Below the pieces are notes generated by a model. That model was given only the letters and a program-made list of their open reading frames with translations, was not told where the DNA came from and searched no databases. Below are positions 15,586 through 24,619 of a stretch of 64,000 nt of DNA, piece after piece (position 1 is the first letter of the stretch; each line of letters starts with the position of its first letter). This stretch comes from Spirochaetota bacterium (lineage in GTDB: Bacteria; Spirochaetota; Spirochaetia; Treponematales; Breznakiellaceae). The DNA is taken from contig JAEXTK010000180.1 of NCBI GenBank assembly GCA_023406985.1, positions 1 to 64,000 of the forward strand, in the 5' to 3' direction. The translations under genes were made by a program, and so were the position numbers.

Positions 15586-17655
15586 ATGGCATACGAAGTG
15601 ACCGCGACGCGCCGCCGCCCCAAAACCTTCGATGAAATGGCGGGACAGGAATTCGTCGTCGCGACCCTGAAAAGTTCGATCGAAACGGGACGGATCGCCC
15701 ATGCCTACCTTTTCTCCGGCCCGCGGGGCTGCGGAAAGACGAGCGCCGCCCGTATCCTGGCCCGTTCGCTGAACTGCGAAAAAGGGCCGACGGCGACCCC
15801 CTGCGGGACCTGTTCCGCCTGCCAGGAGATCGCGCGCGGCGCGAGCCTCGACGTGATCGAGATAGACGGCGCCTCCAACACGAGCGTCAACGACGTGCGG
15901 CAGATCAAGGACGAAGTCCTGTTCCCGCCGAACTCCGGCCGATACAAGATTTACATCATCGACGAAGTCCATATGCTCTCCAATAGCGCGTTCAACGCGC
16001 TGCTCAAGACGATCGAGGAGCCGCCGCCCTACATCGTCTTCATCTTCGCCACGACCGAACTCCACAAGGTACCTGCGACGATCAAGAGCCGCTGCCAGCA
16101 GTTCAATTTCCGGCTCTTCTCCATTGAAACGATCAAGAATCTCCTCGCGCAGGCCTGCCGCGAAGTGAACATCGAGGCTGAGGACGAGGCGCTGTTTTGG
16201 ATCGCCAAGGAAGCGACGGGCAGTATGCGCGATGCGTATACGCTCTTGGACCAGGTAGTCGCGTTCTCGGATGGGCAGCTTCGCTCTGCCCTCATCCGCG
16301 AAAAGCTCGGGATCGTCGGGCTCGATGCGGTGAACGCCTTGGCCGAGGCCTGCGCTGAAGGGAAACCCGCCGAAGCCCTGGAGATGGTCGACGCGATCCT
16401 CGACAGGGGCATCTCCGTGGAACGCTTCGTCGTGGACCTCGCCGGCTACTACCGCAGCCTCCTCCTGCTCAAAAGCGGAATCGAAAAGGAGTCCGTCCTC
16501 GCCTACGCGCCGGATCGTTTTTCCGCCGTCGCGCTCAACGCGCTTTCTCTCCATCAGGTCGAGCGGGCGGTCGCGTTGCTCCTCGACCTGTATCGGAATA
16601 TCCGCTTCTCGGTATCACCGCGCTTCGAGCTAGAAACCGCGGTCTCCCGGCTCTGCTGGCTCTCCCGCTGGATCTCCGCGGACGAGCTCCGCGCCGCGAT
16701 CGACGGCGTCAGGGGGCGTCTTCTAGGCGGCGAAACCGCTGCCCGATGGGGGCCTCCGGCCGCCGAACGAGAGGCTCCCGCCGCCGAACCGGCACCGATC
16801 CCGGACCCGGACCGGGGCGCCGTCGCTGCCCCGACCCCGATCCGAGAGACCGAATCGCCTCCGCCGAGCGCTGGCGCGACCATTGACCTTGACCGGCCGG
16901 GGGCGTTCACCGAAACCTTCAAGCGTTTCTTGGCCGATCGCTCGGCGAAAGAGTCCGCGGCTCCGATGCAGTCCGTCCCGCCTGCGCAGCCGACGCCCAT
17001 GCAGACCCCGACCCCGGCGCAGCCCGCGGCTTCGGCGCCGCAGGCGACGGCGGAGGCTGCGGCCGCGCAGGCATCGGCGCAGTCCGCGTACGCGCCGGCT
17101 CAGCCGGCCGCGGTCGTCGAGCCGCGCGCGGAGCCGATCCCCGTCCGACCGCCCGCTTTTGAGCCGTCGCCCGATTCCTACGAGCCGTACGAAGACGACG
17201 AGGAGCCGCCGAGCTTCGAGGAGGTGCGGACGGCGACCGCGGCGCCGCCGACGCCTCCGCCGCAGCCGGCCCCCGCCGCGGAAGCCGACGGTTCGGGAAG
17301 CCTGGAGGTCGTGAAGCGGGGCGTCATCGACGCGCTCCGGAGGGAGCGCGGCTTGCTGGCCTCCGGCCTGGAAAAGTCGCTGCCGTGGGAAGCGGAAGGA
17401 GAGCGGGTGATCATCCCCGCGACGGACCGCCTCGCCGCGGAACTGCTCGGCAAGGATGCCCACGCGATCCAGGCGGCGCTCCTCGAAATCACGGGCAAGC
17501 CATTCATCGTGGAAGTAGTGGAACGCTCTTCGGCCGGCCCCGCCGCGGCTTCAGGAGCGCGTACGGAGACGATACCGCAAATAGAAACGGTACGGCGCAT
17601 GTTCCGGGGCACCATCGTGCGGAACGCGCCGACCAGGGAACAACGGAGCGTATGA
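15586..17655 (+). CDS. dnaX: DNA polymerase III subunit gamma/tau
   Basis: 689 aa. The clamp-loader ATPase of the replisome. Walker A GPRGCGKTS is at residues 45-52, the zinc-binding cysteines are C64, C73, C76 and C79, Walker B is in IIDEVHMLS, and the SRC motif is in TIKSRCQQF. After the ATPase domain (about 1-370) comes a long Pro/Ala-rich linker (about 385-560) and a C-terminal domain (about 570-660). I see no A/T-rich slippery heptamer like the E. coli frameshift site. It is first in an operon with ybaB and recR, whose ATG overlaps its TGA. Confidence 0.96.
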   Translation: MAYEVTATRRRPKTFDEMAGQEFVVATLKSSIETGRIAHAYLFSGPRGCGKTSAARILARSLNCEKGPTATPCGTCSACQEIARGASLDVIEIDGASNTSVNDVRQIKDEVLFPPNSGRYKIYIIDEVHMLSNSAFNALLKTIEEPPPYIVFIFATTELHKVPATIKSRCQQFNFRLFSIETIKNLLAQACREVNIEAEDEALFWIAKEATGSMRDAYTLLDQVVAFSDGQLRSALIREKLGIVGLDAVNALAEACAEGKPAEALEMVDAILDRGISVERFVVDLAGYYRSLLLLKSGIEKESVLAYAPDRFSAVALNALSLHQVERAVALLLDLYRNIRFSVSPRFELETAVSRLCWLSRWISADELRAAIDGVRGRLLGGETAARWGPPAAEREAPAAEPAPIPDPDRGAVAAPTPIRETESPPPSAGATIDLDRPGAFTETFKRFLADRSAKESAAPMQSVPPAQPTPMQTPTPAQPAASAPQATAEAAAAQASAQSAYAPAQPAAVVEPRAEPIPVRPPAFEPSPDSYEPYEDDEEPPSFEEVRTATAAPPTPPPQPAPAAEADGSGSLEVVKRGVIDALRRERGLLASGLEKSLPWEAEGERVIIPATDRLAAELLGKDAHAIQAALLEITGKPFIVEVVERSSAGPAAASGARTETIPQIETVRRMFRGTIVRNAPTREQRSV

Positions 17656-17981
17656 TGAACATCAATCCTTTCGATATCCTCAAGAACGCGCAAAAGATCC
17701 AGGAGCAGATGGGCGCCTTCCAGGAAAAGCTCGGCGCCATCGTGGTCACCGGTTCCGCGGGCGGCGGTATGGCGGAGATCGATATGAACGGCCGCCTGGA
17801 AGTGACCGCCGTCCGGTTGTCCGCGGAGGCCGTGGACCCGCACGAGGTCGGCCTCCTCCAGGATCTCATCGTGGCGGCGTTCACGGACGCATCCGAAAAA
17901 GTCAAAGAGGCGATACGGGTGGAGATGGGCTCCATGACCGGCGGAATGGGCCTGCCGCCCGAGCTCATGGGGCTCGGATGA
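17652..17981 (+). CDS. ybaB: YbaB/EbfC nucleoid-associated protein
   Basis: 109 aa. It starts MMNINPFDILKNAQKIQEQM, the typical amphipathic N-terminal helix of the YbaB dimer, followed by the beta-sheet core with GGGMAEIDMNGR. Homologues bind DNA as tweezers-shaped dimers and are usually co-encoded with dnaX and recR, exactly as here. The first ATG (17652) overlaps the dnaX stop; a second ATG three bases later is an alternative. Its own stop overlaps the recR start (ATGA). Confidence 0.95.
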   Translation: MMNINPFDILKNAQKIQEQMGAFQEKLGAIVVTGSAGGGMAEIDMNGRLEVTAVRLSAEAVDPHEVGLLQDLIVAAFTDASEKVKEAIRVEMGSMTGGMGLPPELMGLG

Positions 17982-18568
17982 ACGCCCTGGACCGGTTGGT
18001 CGGGTCGCTCTCGAAATTACCCGGCATCGGCAAGAAGAGCGCCACGCGCATGGCGTACTACGTGCTCGACGCCGACCCGAGCTACGCGCGTATCCTCGCG
18101 GAGGAACTCAGGGGTCTGCACGACGCGATTCGGCGATGCAGCGTCTGCGGGAGCTATACCGAAAGCGATCCGTGCCCGGTCTGCGCCGATCCCGCCCGGG
18201 ACGGCTCCATCATCTGCGTGGTGGAACGCCCTCAGGATGTCCGCGTGATAGAAGAGTCCCGGGAATTCCGCGGCCGTTTCCACGTGCTCGGCGGCGTCAT
18301 CGCGCCGCTCGAGGGGATCGGACCCGACGACCTGTCCATCGGCGCGCTCATCGCGCGCGTTCGGAAGGGCGGCGTCCGCGAGGTGATCCTGGCCACCAAT
18401 CCCACGGTGGAGGGCGATACGACGGCCCTCTACCTCCAGAAGCTGCTCAAGGATGCCGGGGTGGAACTTTCGCGCCTCGCGTCGGGGTTGCCCGTCGGCG
18501 GCGATTTGGAGTACGCCGATCGGCTCACCCTCGCCCGGAGCTTCAGGGGCCGCGTTAAGCTGGGCTAG
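17978..18568 (+). CDS. recR: Recombination mediator protein RecR
   Basis: 196 aa, normal length. The N-terminal helix-hairpin-helix contains LPGIGKKSATRMAYY, the zinc finger has C54, C57, C66 and C69, and a Toprim domain (about 77-170) includes VVERPQDV and GGVIAPLEGIGPDDL. RecR works with RecO and RecF to load RecA at gaps. It is the last gene of the dnaX operon, with an ATGA overlap to ybaB. Confidence 0.97.
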   Translation: MNALDRLVGSLSKLPGIGKKSATRMAYYVLDADPSYARILAEELRGLHDAIRRCSVCGSYTESDPCPVCADPARDGSIICVVERPQDVRVIEESREFRGRFHVLGGVIAPLEGIGPDDLSIGALIARVRKGGVREVILATNPTVEGDTTALYLQKLLKDAGVELSRLASGLPVGGDLEYADRLTLARSFRGRVKLG

Positions 18569-18581
18569 GGTCGGGCCGCGC

Positions 18582-20219
18582 TCACTTACCGGACAGATTC
18601 CGGAAGCAATCCTCTATGACGGGGTCGAGGGATTCCAGGTCGAAGCCGAGTTCCGCGAGGCGCTTCTTCTCGCTTCCGCCTTCCCAATCCATATACGGAT
18701 CCGCGTAGTGGTCGCGCAAGAAGGCGAAGACGATCTCCTCGGCCTCCTCGGGGACGGTCGCGAAGATCCCCCGGTGCGCGTTCTTGCGCTTTGCGAGTAC
18801 CGTCCGGATGGAGGGGCGGGCTTTCGCGATGAAGCGATCGCGATAGACGTCGTACGATCGTCCGGAAAGCTTCTTCAGCCGATCGCTGACCGATCCTCCG
18901 GGACTGCCGACGCGGAGCTGCTCGGCGACGGGGCGGCGCTGTTCCGTGGCGGGGCGGCGCTGCTCCGTGGCGGGGCGGCCGAAGTCCTCGCGATGCTCCG
19001 GGCGTTCCGCCTTCGGCTCCGAGCGCGAGGCCGCGTTCGCCCTCCGCGTCGCCGCGGCGTCGATCTTCGGCGATTTCGGGAGGACCGCGGCGGCGGGTTT
19101 TCGGATGCGCGCCGATCGGGCGGCCGGCTCGGCGGGTTTCGGCGGCTCGGCCCCGGCGGGCGCGGCGCTCTCCAGCTTCGCCTTGAGCCGCATCCAGTTG
19201 CGCTGTAGGTAGACGTCACCCCGGATCGAATAGTAGTACCCGGTGATGAGGATGGCGGAAACGGCGCTCAGGATTTCCTCGTCCCGCCTTCCCGCTTTCC
19301 TACCCCTGCTGATGGCGGCGTAGACCTCGTAGTGCTTGGAGCCGTACTTCCGGGAATAGAGGAAGAGGACCCGCTCGAAGGCCGGATCGCCCACGAGATT
19401 CCAATACTTGAAACAGTAGGCGAGGGTCTTGTCCTCTATGCGGGTGAGGGTCGGCGGAATTTGGATGCGCGCGAGATCGGCCGCGGAGAAACGGAGGCGG
19501 GAAAGATCGAGGATCGCCGTGACGCGGGCCGGAGGGGTCCGTTCCGGGACGCGGCGCGCCGAAACCGCGCGGTCCTTTTCCTCCCGCCGGTTTCGCTCCT
19601 CCCGTAAGTCGCGCTCCAGGTCGCGCTTGTCTTGCTCGACGAGGGCCCTGCGCCGCTCGGCGGCCGCACGTGTGCGGGCTGCCTTCCGCCGGGAACGTTC
19701 TTGCTCGACGACTTCCAGGGATTCGGTGAGGTAGGCCCGAACGAGGTCCTCGGCCGTGGCCAGCTGGCGCTCGCAGTACCGGATGCGATCGGCGTAGCGC
19801 CTGAGGCGCTCGATCGTCGCGATCGCCTCGAAGCGTTCGCTCGGCAGCATGGCGAGGATGGACTCGGCCGCCTTGATCGTGGAGTAGGCGTCGGAAGGGT
19901 CGTAGGAGGATGCGCGCAGGGCTATGTACTTGAGGGTCCGCTTGGTCCGATCCAGGAGTCGGGAACCGAGGGCGGCATAGGCGCCCGCCAGGTACCTATG
20001 GTACGCGGGGTCGCGAAGCCGATATGCCTTCAGGACGGCCGCGCGGAACGCGTCGTCGGGATACCGGGGACGGAGGCGTGCTTCATAGAGCGCGAGCGCA
20101 TCTACCGGCCGGCCCGCAGCGCGTAGGTCAAAATAGCGCTCGATATCGGGGTCGTGGTCGGGGCGAAGGAACGGGTACTCGGTGCGCAGCAGCTCGACCT
20201 GGATCTCCGCGAGACTCAT
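18582..20219 (-). CDS. Uncharacterised helical protein with charged coiled-coil region
   Basis: 545 aa; no family recognised. The first ~180 residues look like a helical, TPR-like domain (Ala/Leu/Tyr-rich, FDLRAAGRPVDALALYEARL). Residues ~185-240 are strongly charged coiled coil (Glu/Arg/Lys). A mid-domain follows to ~370, then a Lys/Pro/Ala linker with three short repeats built on EQRRPAT (~430-450), then a C-terminal domain with FDLESLDPVIEDCF. I start at the ATG at 20219; 15 more residues are possible upstream but unlikely. It is convergent with recR and divergent from glpK. It has no signal peptide and is probably a cytoplasmic structural or RNA-associated protein. Confidence 0.75.
   Translation of the reverse strand: MSLAEIQVELLRTEYPFLRPDHDPDIERYFDLRAAGRPVDALALYEARLRPRYPDDAFRAAVLKAYRLRDPAYHRYLAGAYAALGSRLLDRTKRTLKYIALRASSYDPSDAYSTIKAAESILAMLPSERFEAIATIERLRRYADRIRYCERQLATAEDLVRAYLTESLEVVEQERSRRKAARTRAAAERRRALVEQDKRDLERDLREERNRREEKDRAVSARRVPERTPPARVTAILDLSRLRFSAADLARIQIPPTLTRIEDKTLAYCFKYWNLVGDPAFERVLFLYSRKYGSKHYEVYAAISRGRKAGRRDEEILSAVSAILITGYYYSIRGDVYLQRNWMRLKAKLESAAPAGAEPPKPAEPAARSARIRKPAAAVLPKSPKIDAAATRRANAASRSEPKAERPEHREDFGRPATEQRRPATEQRRPVAEQLRVGSPGGSVSDRLKKLSGRSYDVYRDRFIAKARPSIRTVLAKRKNAHRGIFATVPEEAEEIVFAFLRDHYADPYMDWEGGSEKKRLAELGFDLESLDPVIEDCFRNLSGK
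18917..18980. repeat. 21-bp tandem repeat inside a coding region
   Basis: GGGGCGGCGCTG(T/C)TCCGTGGC repeats at 18930-18950 and 18951-18971, with partial copies on both sides. In the reverse frame this encodes the seven-residue motif EQRRPAT/V in the linker of the 545-aa protein. Confidence 0.8.
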
Positions 20220-20309
20220 CGTCCCTGAGTATAAGCTGCGCTTCGGCGCTTCGGCAATCCGCATTCGGTGCTATACTTGCCGAACCGAGAAAGGAGCCTC
20301 ACGCCGGTC

Positions 20310-21794
20310 ATGGAAAAGTACATCCTCGCCCTCGATCAGGGTACGACGAGCTCGCGCGCCATAGTCTTCAATCAGGCCGGGTCGGCCATGGGCATTTCCC
20401 AGAAACCGTTCCGGCAGATTTACCCGAAGCCCGGTTGGGTGGAGCATGATCCGGAAGAGATCTGGTCGACGCAGCTGAGCGCGGCCCAGGAGGCCGTCGC
20501 CGCGGCCCAGATAACGAGCGCGCAGATAGCGGCCATCGGCATCACGAATCAGCGCGAGACCGTCGTGGTCTGGGAAAAAGATTCGGGCAAGCCCGTCTAC
20601 AACGCGATCGTCTGGCAATGCCGCCGCTCGGCGGATATCTGCCGGGAGCTCGCGGCCCTCGGTATGGCCGAGATGGTGAAGGAAAAGACGGGCCTCCTGC
20701 TCGACCCCTATTTTTCCGGCACCAAGCTCATGTGGCTGTTCCAGGAGTTGCCCGGCCTCAAGGCGCGGGCCGAACGCGGCGAGGTGCTCTTCGGGACGGT
20801 GGATTCCTGGCTGCTCTATCGACTCACCGGTCGGCACCGAACCGACGCGACCAACGCGTCCCGGACCCTCCTCTTCAACATCCGAACGGGAGACTGGGAT
20901 GCGGATCTCCTCAAAGCCTTCGGCATCCCGCGCGCCATGCTGCCGGAAGTCCTGCCCTCGTCCGGCTTCTTCGGCGAGACGAAGGAGGAGCTCTTCGGAC
21001 GGACCATCCCGGTCACCGGCTGCGCGGGCGACCAGCAAGCGGCGCTTTTCGGCCACGCGTGCTTCGAGCCGGGAGCGGTGAAGAATACCTACGGCACCGG
21101 TTGTTTCACCCTGCTCAATACGGGGGATAGGCCGATCTCGTCCAAGCACAACCTCCTCACGACGGTGGCGTGGCGCCTCGGCGACAAGACCACCTACGCC
21201 TTGGAGGGGTCGGTCTTCATCGCGGGCGCGGTCGTCCAATGGCTGCGGGACGAGCTCGGCCTCATCGCGAATTCCGCGGAATCCGAAGCCCTCGCGAAGT
21301 CGGTGCCCGATACGGGAGGCGTGCTCATCGTGCCGGCGTTCGTGGGCTTGGGCGCCCCCTACTGGGATCCGGACGCGCGGGGCACCATCGTGGGCCTCAC
21401 CCGCGGTACGAATCGAGCCCAGCTCGTGCGGGCTGCCCTGGAAAGCATCGCCTATCAGTCGCGCGACCTCATCGACGCCATGGAGGCCGACTCCGGCAGG
21501 TCCGTCGTTGAAGTGAAAGCGGACGGCGGCGCTGCCGCGAATTCGTTCCTCATGCAATACCAGGCGGATCTCCTCGGAAAGGACGTCGTCCTGCCGGAAG
21601 TCATGGAGATCACCGCGCTCGGGGCCGCCTACCTCGCGGGACTCGAGGTCGGCTATTGGGCCGGGCTCCAGGACATCGCGCTCAACTGGCGCGCGCGCCG
21701 ACGCTTTGAACCGCAATGTCGGGCGGAAGACCGGGAGGGCCTGATCCGGCGCTGGAACAGGGCCGTCGCGGCCGCCCGCGCGTTTGGCGCATGA
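20310..21794 (+). CDS. glpK: Glycerol kinase
   Basis: 494 aa, the standard FGGY-kinase length. It phosphorylates glycerol to sn-glycerol 3-phosphate with ATP. LDQGTTSSRA near the N-terminus is the phosphate-binding loop, NQRETVVVW and WQCRR are substrate-site motifs, and a conserved GGAAAN motif lies in the C-terminal domain. AAGGAG at 20291-20296 lies upstream of the ATG with a rather long 13-base spacing, and a TATACT box sits at 20272. No facilitator or glpD gene is adjacent. Confidence 0.96.
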   Translation: MEKYILALDQGTTSSRAIVFNQAGSAMGISQKPFRQIYPKPGWVEHDPEEIWSTQLSAAQEAVAAAQITSAQIAAIGITNQRETVVVWEKDSGKPVYNAIVWQCRRSADICRELAALGMAEMVKEKTGLLLDPYFSGTKLMWLFQELPGLKARAERGEVLFGTVDSWLLYRLTGRHRTDATNASRTLLFNIRTGDWDADLLKAFGIPRAMLPEVLPSSGFFGETKEELFGRTIPVTGCAGDQQAALFGHACFEPGAVKNTYGTGCFTLLNTGDRPISSKHNLLTTVAWRLGDKTTYALEGSVFIAGAVVQWLRDELGLIANSAESEALAKSVPDTGGVLIVPAFVGLGAPYWDPDARGTIVGLTRGTNRAQLVRAALESIAYQSRDLIDAMEADSGRSVVEVKADGGAAANSFLMQYQADLLGKDVVLPEVMEITALGAAYLAGLEVGYWAGLQDIALNWRARRRFEPQCRAEDREGLIRRWNRAVAAARAFGA

Positions 21795-21835
21795 TAAATT
21801 TGAAAAGCGGGGGGGCTACGGCCTAACCTTAAGCA

Positions 21836-24562
21836 ATGGACAATGTCCCGCTTATCCGCGCCCTTCTGGTCTTTTCGGACTCGGCAACCGCGGATGCCAT
21901 AGGCGCCGCTTGCGAGGCCGCCGAAGGCCCCGTCGAGACGGAACGCGCGGATTCCGTGGCCGCCGCCGTCGCCGCGATGGAGTCGCGCCCCGCCGACTTC
22001 ATCATCACCGCCGCCGAACTGGGCGACGGCTCCGCGGCCGACCTGGTCCGCGCGCTGCCCGCGGTGCCCTGCATCGCCGTCGGCCCCGGGGAGGCGGCGG
22101 CCCTGGACGAGGCGATCGCCGCGGGAGCGGTGGAAACCATCGCGCTCGTGGAAGGCTGGGAGCGGCGGATCGTCGCCTTCCTCCATCGCCTCAGGTTCAT
22201 CCAGCGCCGCCTGACCATCGCGCTCGGCAACGCCGCCAAGCGGTACGAGGACCTCGTGCAGGCCCTTCCGGATATCGTCTACGAACTGGACGAGGACGGG
22301 TACTTCACGTTCATCAACCAGTCGGTAAAAATCCTCGGGTACGAGCCGCAAGAACTGCTCGGCAAGCATTTCAGCACGATCCTCTTTGAAGAGGACGTCC
22401 CCCACGTCAGCCGCGAACAGGTGCTGAAGCTCTACGAGAAGAACCGGACGGGCGTCCGGAACGCGCCGAAACTGTTCGACGAGCGGCGCGGCGTGGACCG
22501 CAAGACGGAGAACCTGGAGCTCCGCCTCCGGCGCAAGGACGGAAACGTGCTCCGCGGCGGAGGCGACGTCATCGGTACGGTCACGTCGTACGGGGAGATC
22601 GCCTCCGCCGGCGCCTACCGGAACCTCGGGGCTCCCACGGAGAAAGTGTTCGTCGGCACGGTCGGCATCATCCGCGACATCACCCTCCGGCGGAAGTCCG
22701 AGGACATGCTCCGCAAGATGTACCAGGCGGTGGACCAGAGCCCCGTCTCCGTGGCGGTCCTGGACCGCGACCTCAACATCGAATACGTGAATCCGGCCTT
22801 CTTCGACCTCACCGGCGTCGGACCCGATCAAGCCATCGGCAGGAAGATCGGCGAGTACCTCGGCGAAGCGTCCGACCGGACCGCGTACGAGGACCTCCTC
22901 GGCACGGTCCGGGCCGACCTGGACTGGCAGGGCGAGCTGCGATGCCCGCGCTTGGGCGGGGATCCCTTCTGGAGCTCCGTGCTGCTTTCGGCGATCCGCG
23001 CTCCCTCGGGCGTCATCACGCACTTCCTCTGCCTCATGGAGGACGTGACGCGCAAGCGCGCCCTCGACGACCTCCTGAAGCAGGCCAAGGAAACGGCCGA
23101 GGAAGCCAACCGCATCAAGAGCGAGTTCCTGGCTAATATGAGCCATGAACTGCGCACCCCCCTGGCCGGCGTCATGTCCTTGTCCGACGTGCTGATCTCG
23201 GACGCCCGCGAGGATCAGGTCGAACGGCTGCAATCCATCCGCTCCTCGGCCTCCTCCCTCCTCAACATGCTCAACGACCTCCTCGATCTTTCGAAGATCG
23301 AGGCGCGCGACATCGTGTTGCGGCCGGAGGACTTCGACCTCCACGAGTGCGCGGCGACCACCCTCGCTCCGTTCAAGGCCAACGCGGAGGCGAAGGGGCT
23401 CGCGTTCCACATCCTCGTGGAGGACGGCGGCTTCCCCCACATCAACACCGATCGCGGCCGCCTCGCCCAGATCGTCGCCAACCTCGCCGCGAACGCGGTG
23501 AAATTCACCGAGACGGGCAGCGTGGACGTACGCTTCGCGGTGCGCGCCAAAGACGGCCTGCCGGCCCTCTTCGTCTCGGTGCGCGATACGGGCATCGGCA
23601 TCTCGGGCGTGGACCAGCAGAAGCTGTTCAAGCATTTCGCGCAGGTGGACAGCGCCCTTTCCCGTAAATACGGCGGAACGGGGCTGGGGCTCGCCATTTC
23701 CAAGGAACTCGCGCTCAGGATGGGCGGGGACATCGGGGTGGAGAGCGCGCCCGGTATCGGCAGCACGTTCTCGCTCTACATCCCCGTCAAGGCGGCGGGC
23801 ATTTCGGAGACGCAGAGCGCCGAGACGGATTTCCCCACGGCGCCGCGCGCCTACTCCCTCCTCCTCGCGGAGGACAACCCCGTCAACCGGGATTACCTCA
23901 AATTCTTCCTGGAGAAGGCGGGCCACCGGGTGACGATCGCCACCGACGGCTACGAGGCCTTGTCGGTCCTGGAAAAGGGCGACTTCGACGCGATCCTCAT
24001 GGATATCCAGATGCCCGGCCTGGACGGCATCGAGGCGACGACGACCATCCGCGCCTACACCGGGTCGGCCTTCGACCCGCGCATTCCCGTGATCGCGCTC
24101 ACCGCTTTCGCGGAGGAGGAACTGGGCTCCGAATACCAGGGCGCCCGTTTCGACGCGCACACGACCAAGCCGGTCAATCCGCGGACCCTCATCGGCCTCA
24201 TCGAATCGACCCTCAGCAGGAAGGACCGGTTCGACGTGGATCGGATCAAGCGCCAGTACGCCGCCTCGGTGGACGAATTCCGGCGTCTGCTCATGATCGC
24301 CATGCAGGACCTTCCCAAGCGCATCGCCGCGTTCGAGGCGGCGCACCGCGAGGGGGACCTCGCGGCGGCGAAGACATCGCTCCACGGCGTGGTCAACGTC
24401 CTCTCCGCCATCGGCGCGGTGCGCGCGCTGCAACTCGTGAAGCGGTACCGCAAGGCCGTCGTGGACGAGGCGAAGGAGACGGCCGACAACACGGCCGCCG
24501 ATCTGCTCATGGAGGTGGAAGGCATCAGGCAGCAGGTGAAGCGCGCGCTCGGCGAGCTCTGA
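21836..24562 (+). CDS. Hybrid sensor histidine kinase / response regulator with HPt domain
   Basis: 908 aa, soluble. Domains in order: an N-terminal receiver-like domain (about 5-115) lacking an obvious phospho-Asp pocket; PAS (about 135-270, with an inserted loop); a second PAS (about 290-410); HisKA with phospho-His437 in NMSHELRTPL; HATPase_c (about 540-655, GTGLGLAIS); a full receiver domain with Asp723 in LMDIQMPG; and a C-terminal HPt-like domain with His850 in SLHGVVN. This is a complete internal phosphorelay. It starts 41 bp after glpK, but no separate output regulator is near, so the target is unknown. The cytoplasmic PAS domains suggest sensing an internal signal such as redox state. 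Confidence 0.92.
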   Translation: MDNVPLIRALLVFSDSATADAIGAACEAAEGPVETERADSVAAAVAAMESRPADFIITAAELGDGSAADLVRALPAVPCIAVGPGEAAALDEAIAAGAVETIALVEGWERRIVAFLHRLRFIQRRLTIALGNAAKRYEDLVQALPDIVYELDEDGYFTFINQSVKILGYEPQELLGKHFSTILFEEDVPHVSREQVLKLYEKNRTGVRNAPKLFDERRGVDRKTENLELRLRRKDGNVLRGGGDVIGTVTSYGEIASAGAYRNLGAPTEKVFVGTVGIIRDITLRRKSEDMLRKMYQAVDQSPVSVAVLDRDLNIEYVNPAFFDLTGVGPDQAIGRKIGEYLGEASDRTAYEDLLGTVRADLDWQGELRCPRLGGDPFWSSVLLSAIRAPSGVITHFLCLMEDVTRKRALDDLLKQAKETAEEANRIKSEFLANMSHELRTPLAGVMSLSDVLISDAREDQVERLQSIRSSASSLLNMLNDLLDLSKIEARDIVLRPEDFDLHECAATTLAPFKANAEAKGLAFHILVEDGGFPHINTDRGRLAQIVANLAANAVKFTETGSVDVRFAVRAKDGLPALFVSVRDTGIGISGVDQQKLFKHFAQVDSALSRKYGGTGLGLAISKELALRMGGDIGVESAPGIGSTFSLYIPVKAAGISETQSAETDFPTAPRAYSLLLAEDNPVNRDYLKFFLEKAGHRVTIATDGYEALSVLEKGDFDAILMDIQMPGLDGIEATTTIRAYTGSAFDPRIPVIALTAFAEEELGSEYQGARFDAHTTKPVNPRTLIGLIESTLSRKDRFDVDRIKRQYAASVDEFRRLLMIAMQDLPKRIAAFEAAHREGDLAAAKTSLHGVVNVLSAIGAVRALQLVKRYRKAVVDEAKETADNTAADLLMEVEGIRQQVKRALGEL

Positions 24563-24619
24563 GTTCCCGTCCCGCGGGCCGAGTTGTCGCTTCCGCGCCC
24601 TCCGTGCTAAGGTCGGAAA

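Noticed and set aside
15586..17655. Programmed frameshift in dnaX giving a short gamma form
   Set aside because: No A-rich slippery heptamer with a following stem was found in the relevant part of the gene.
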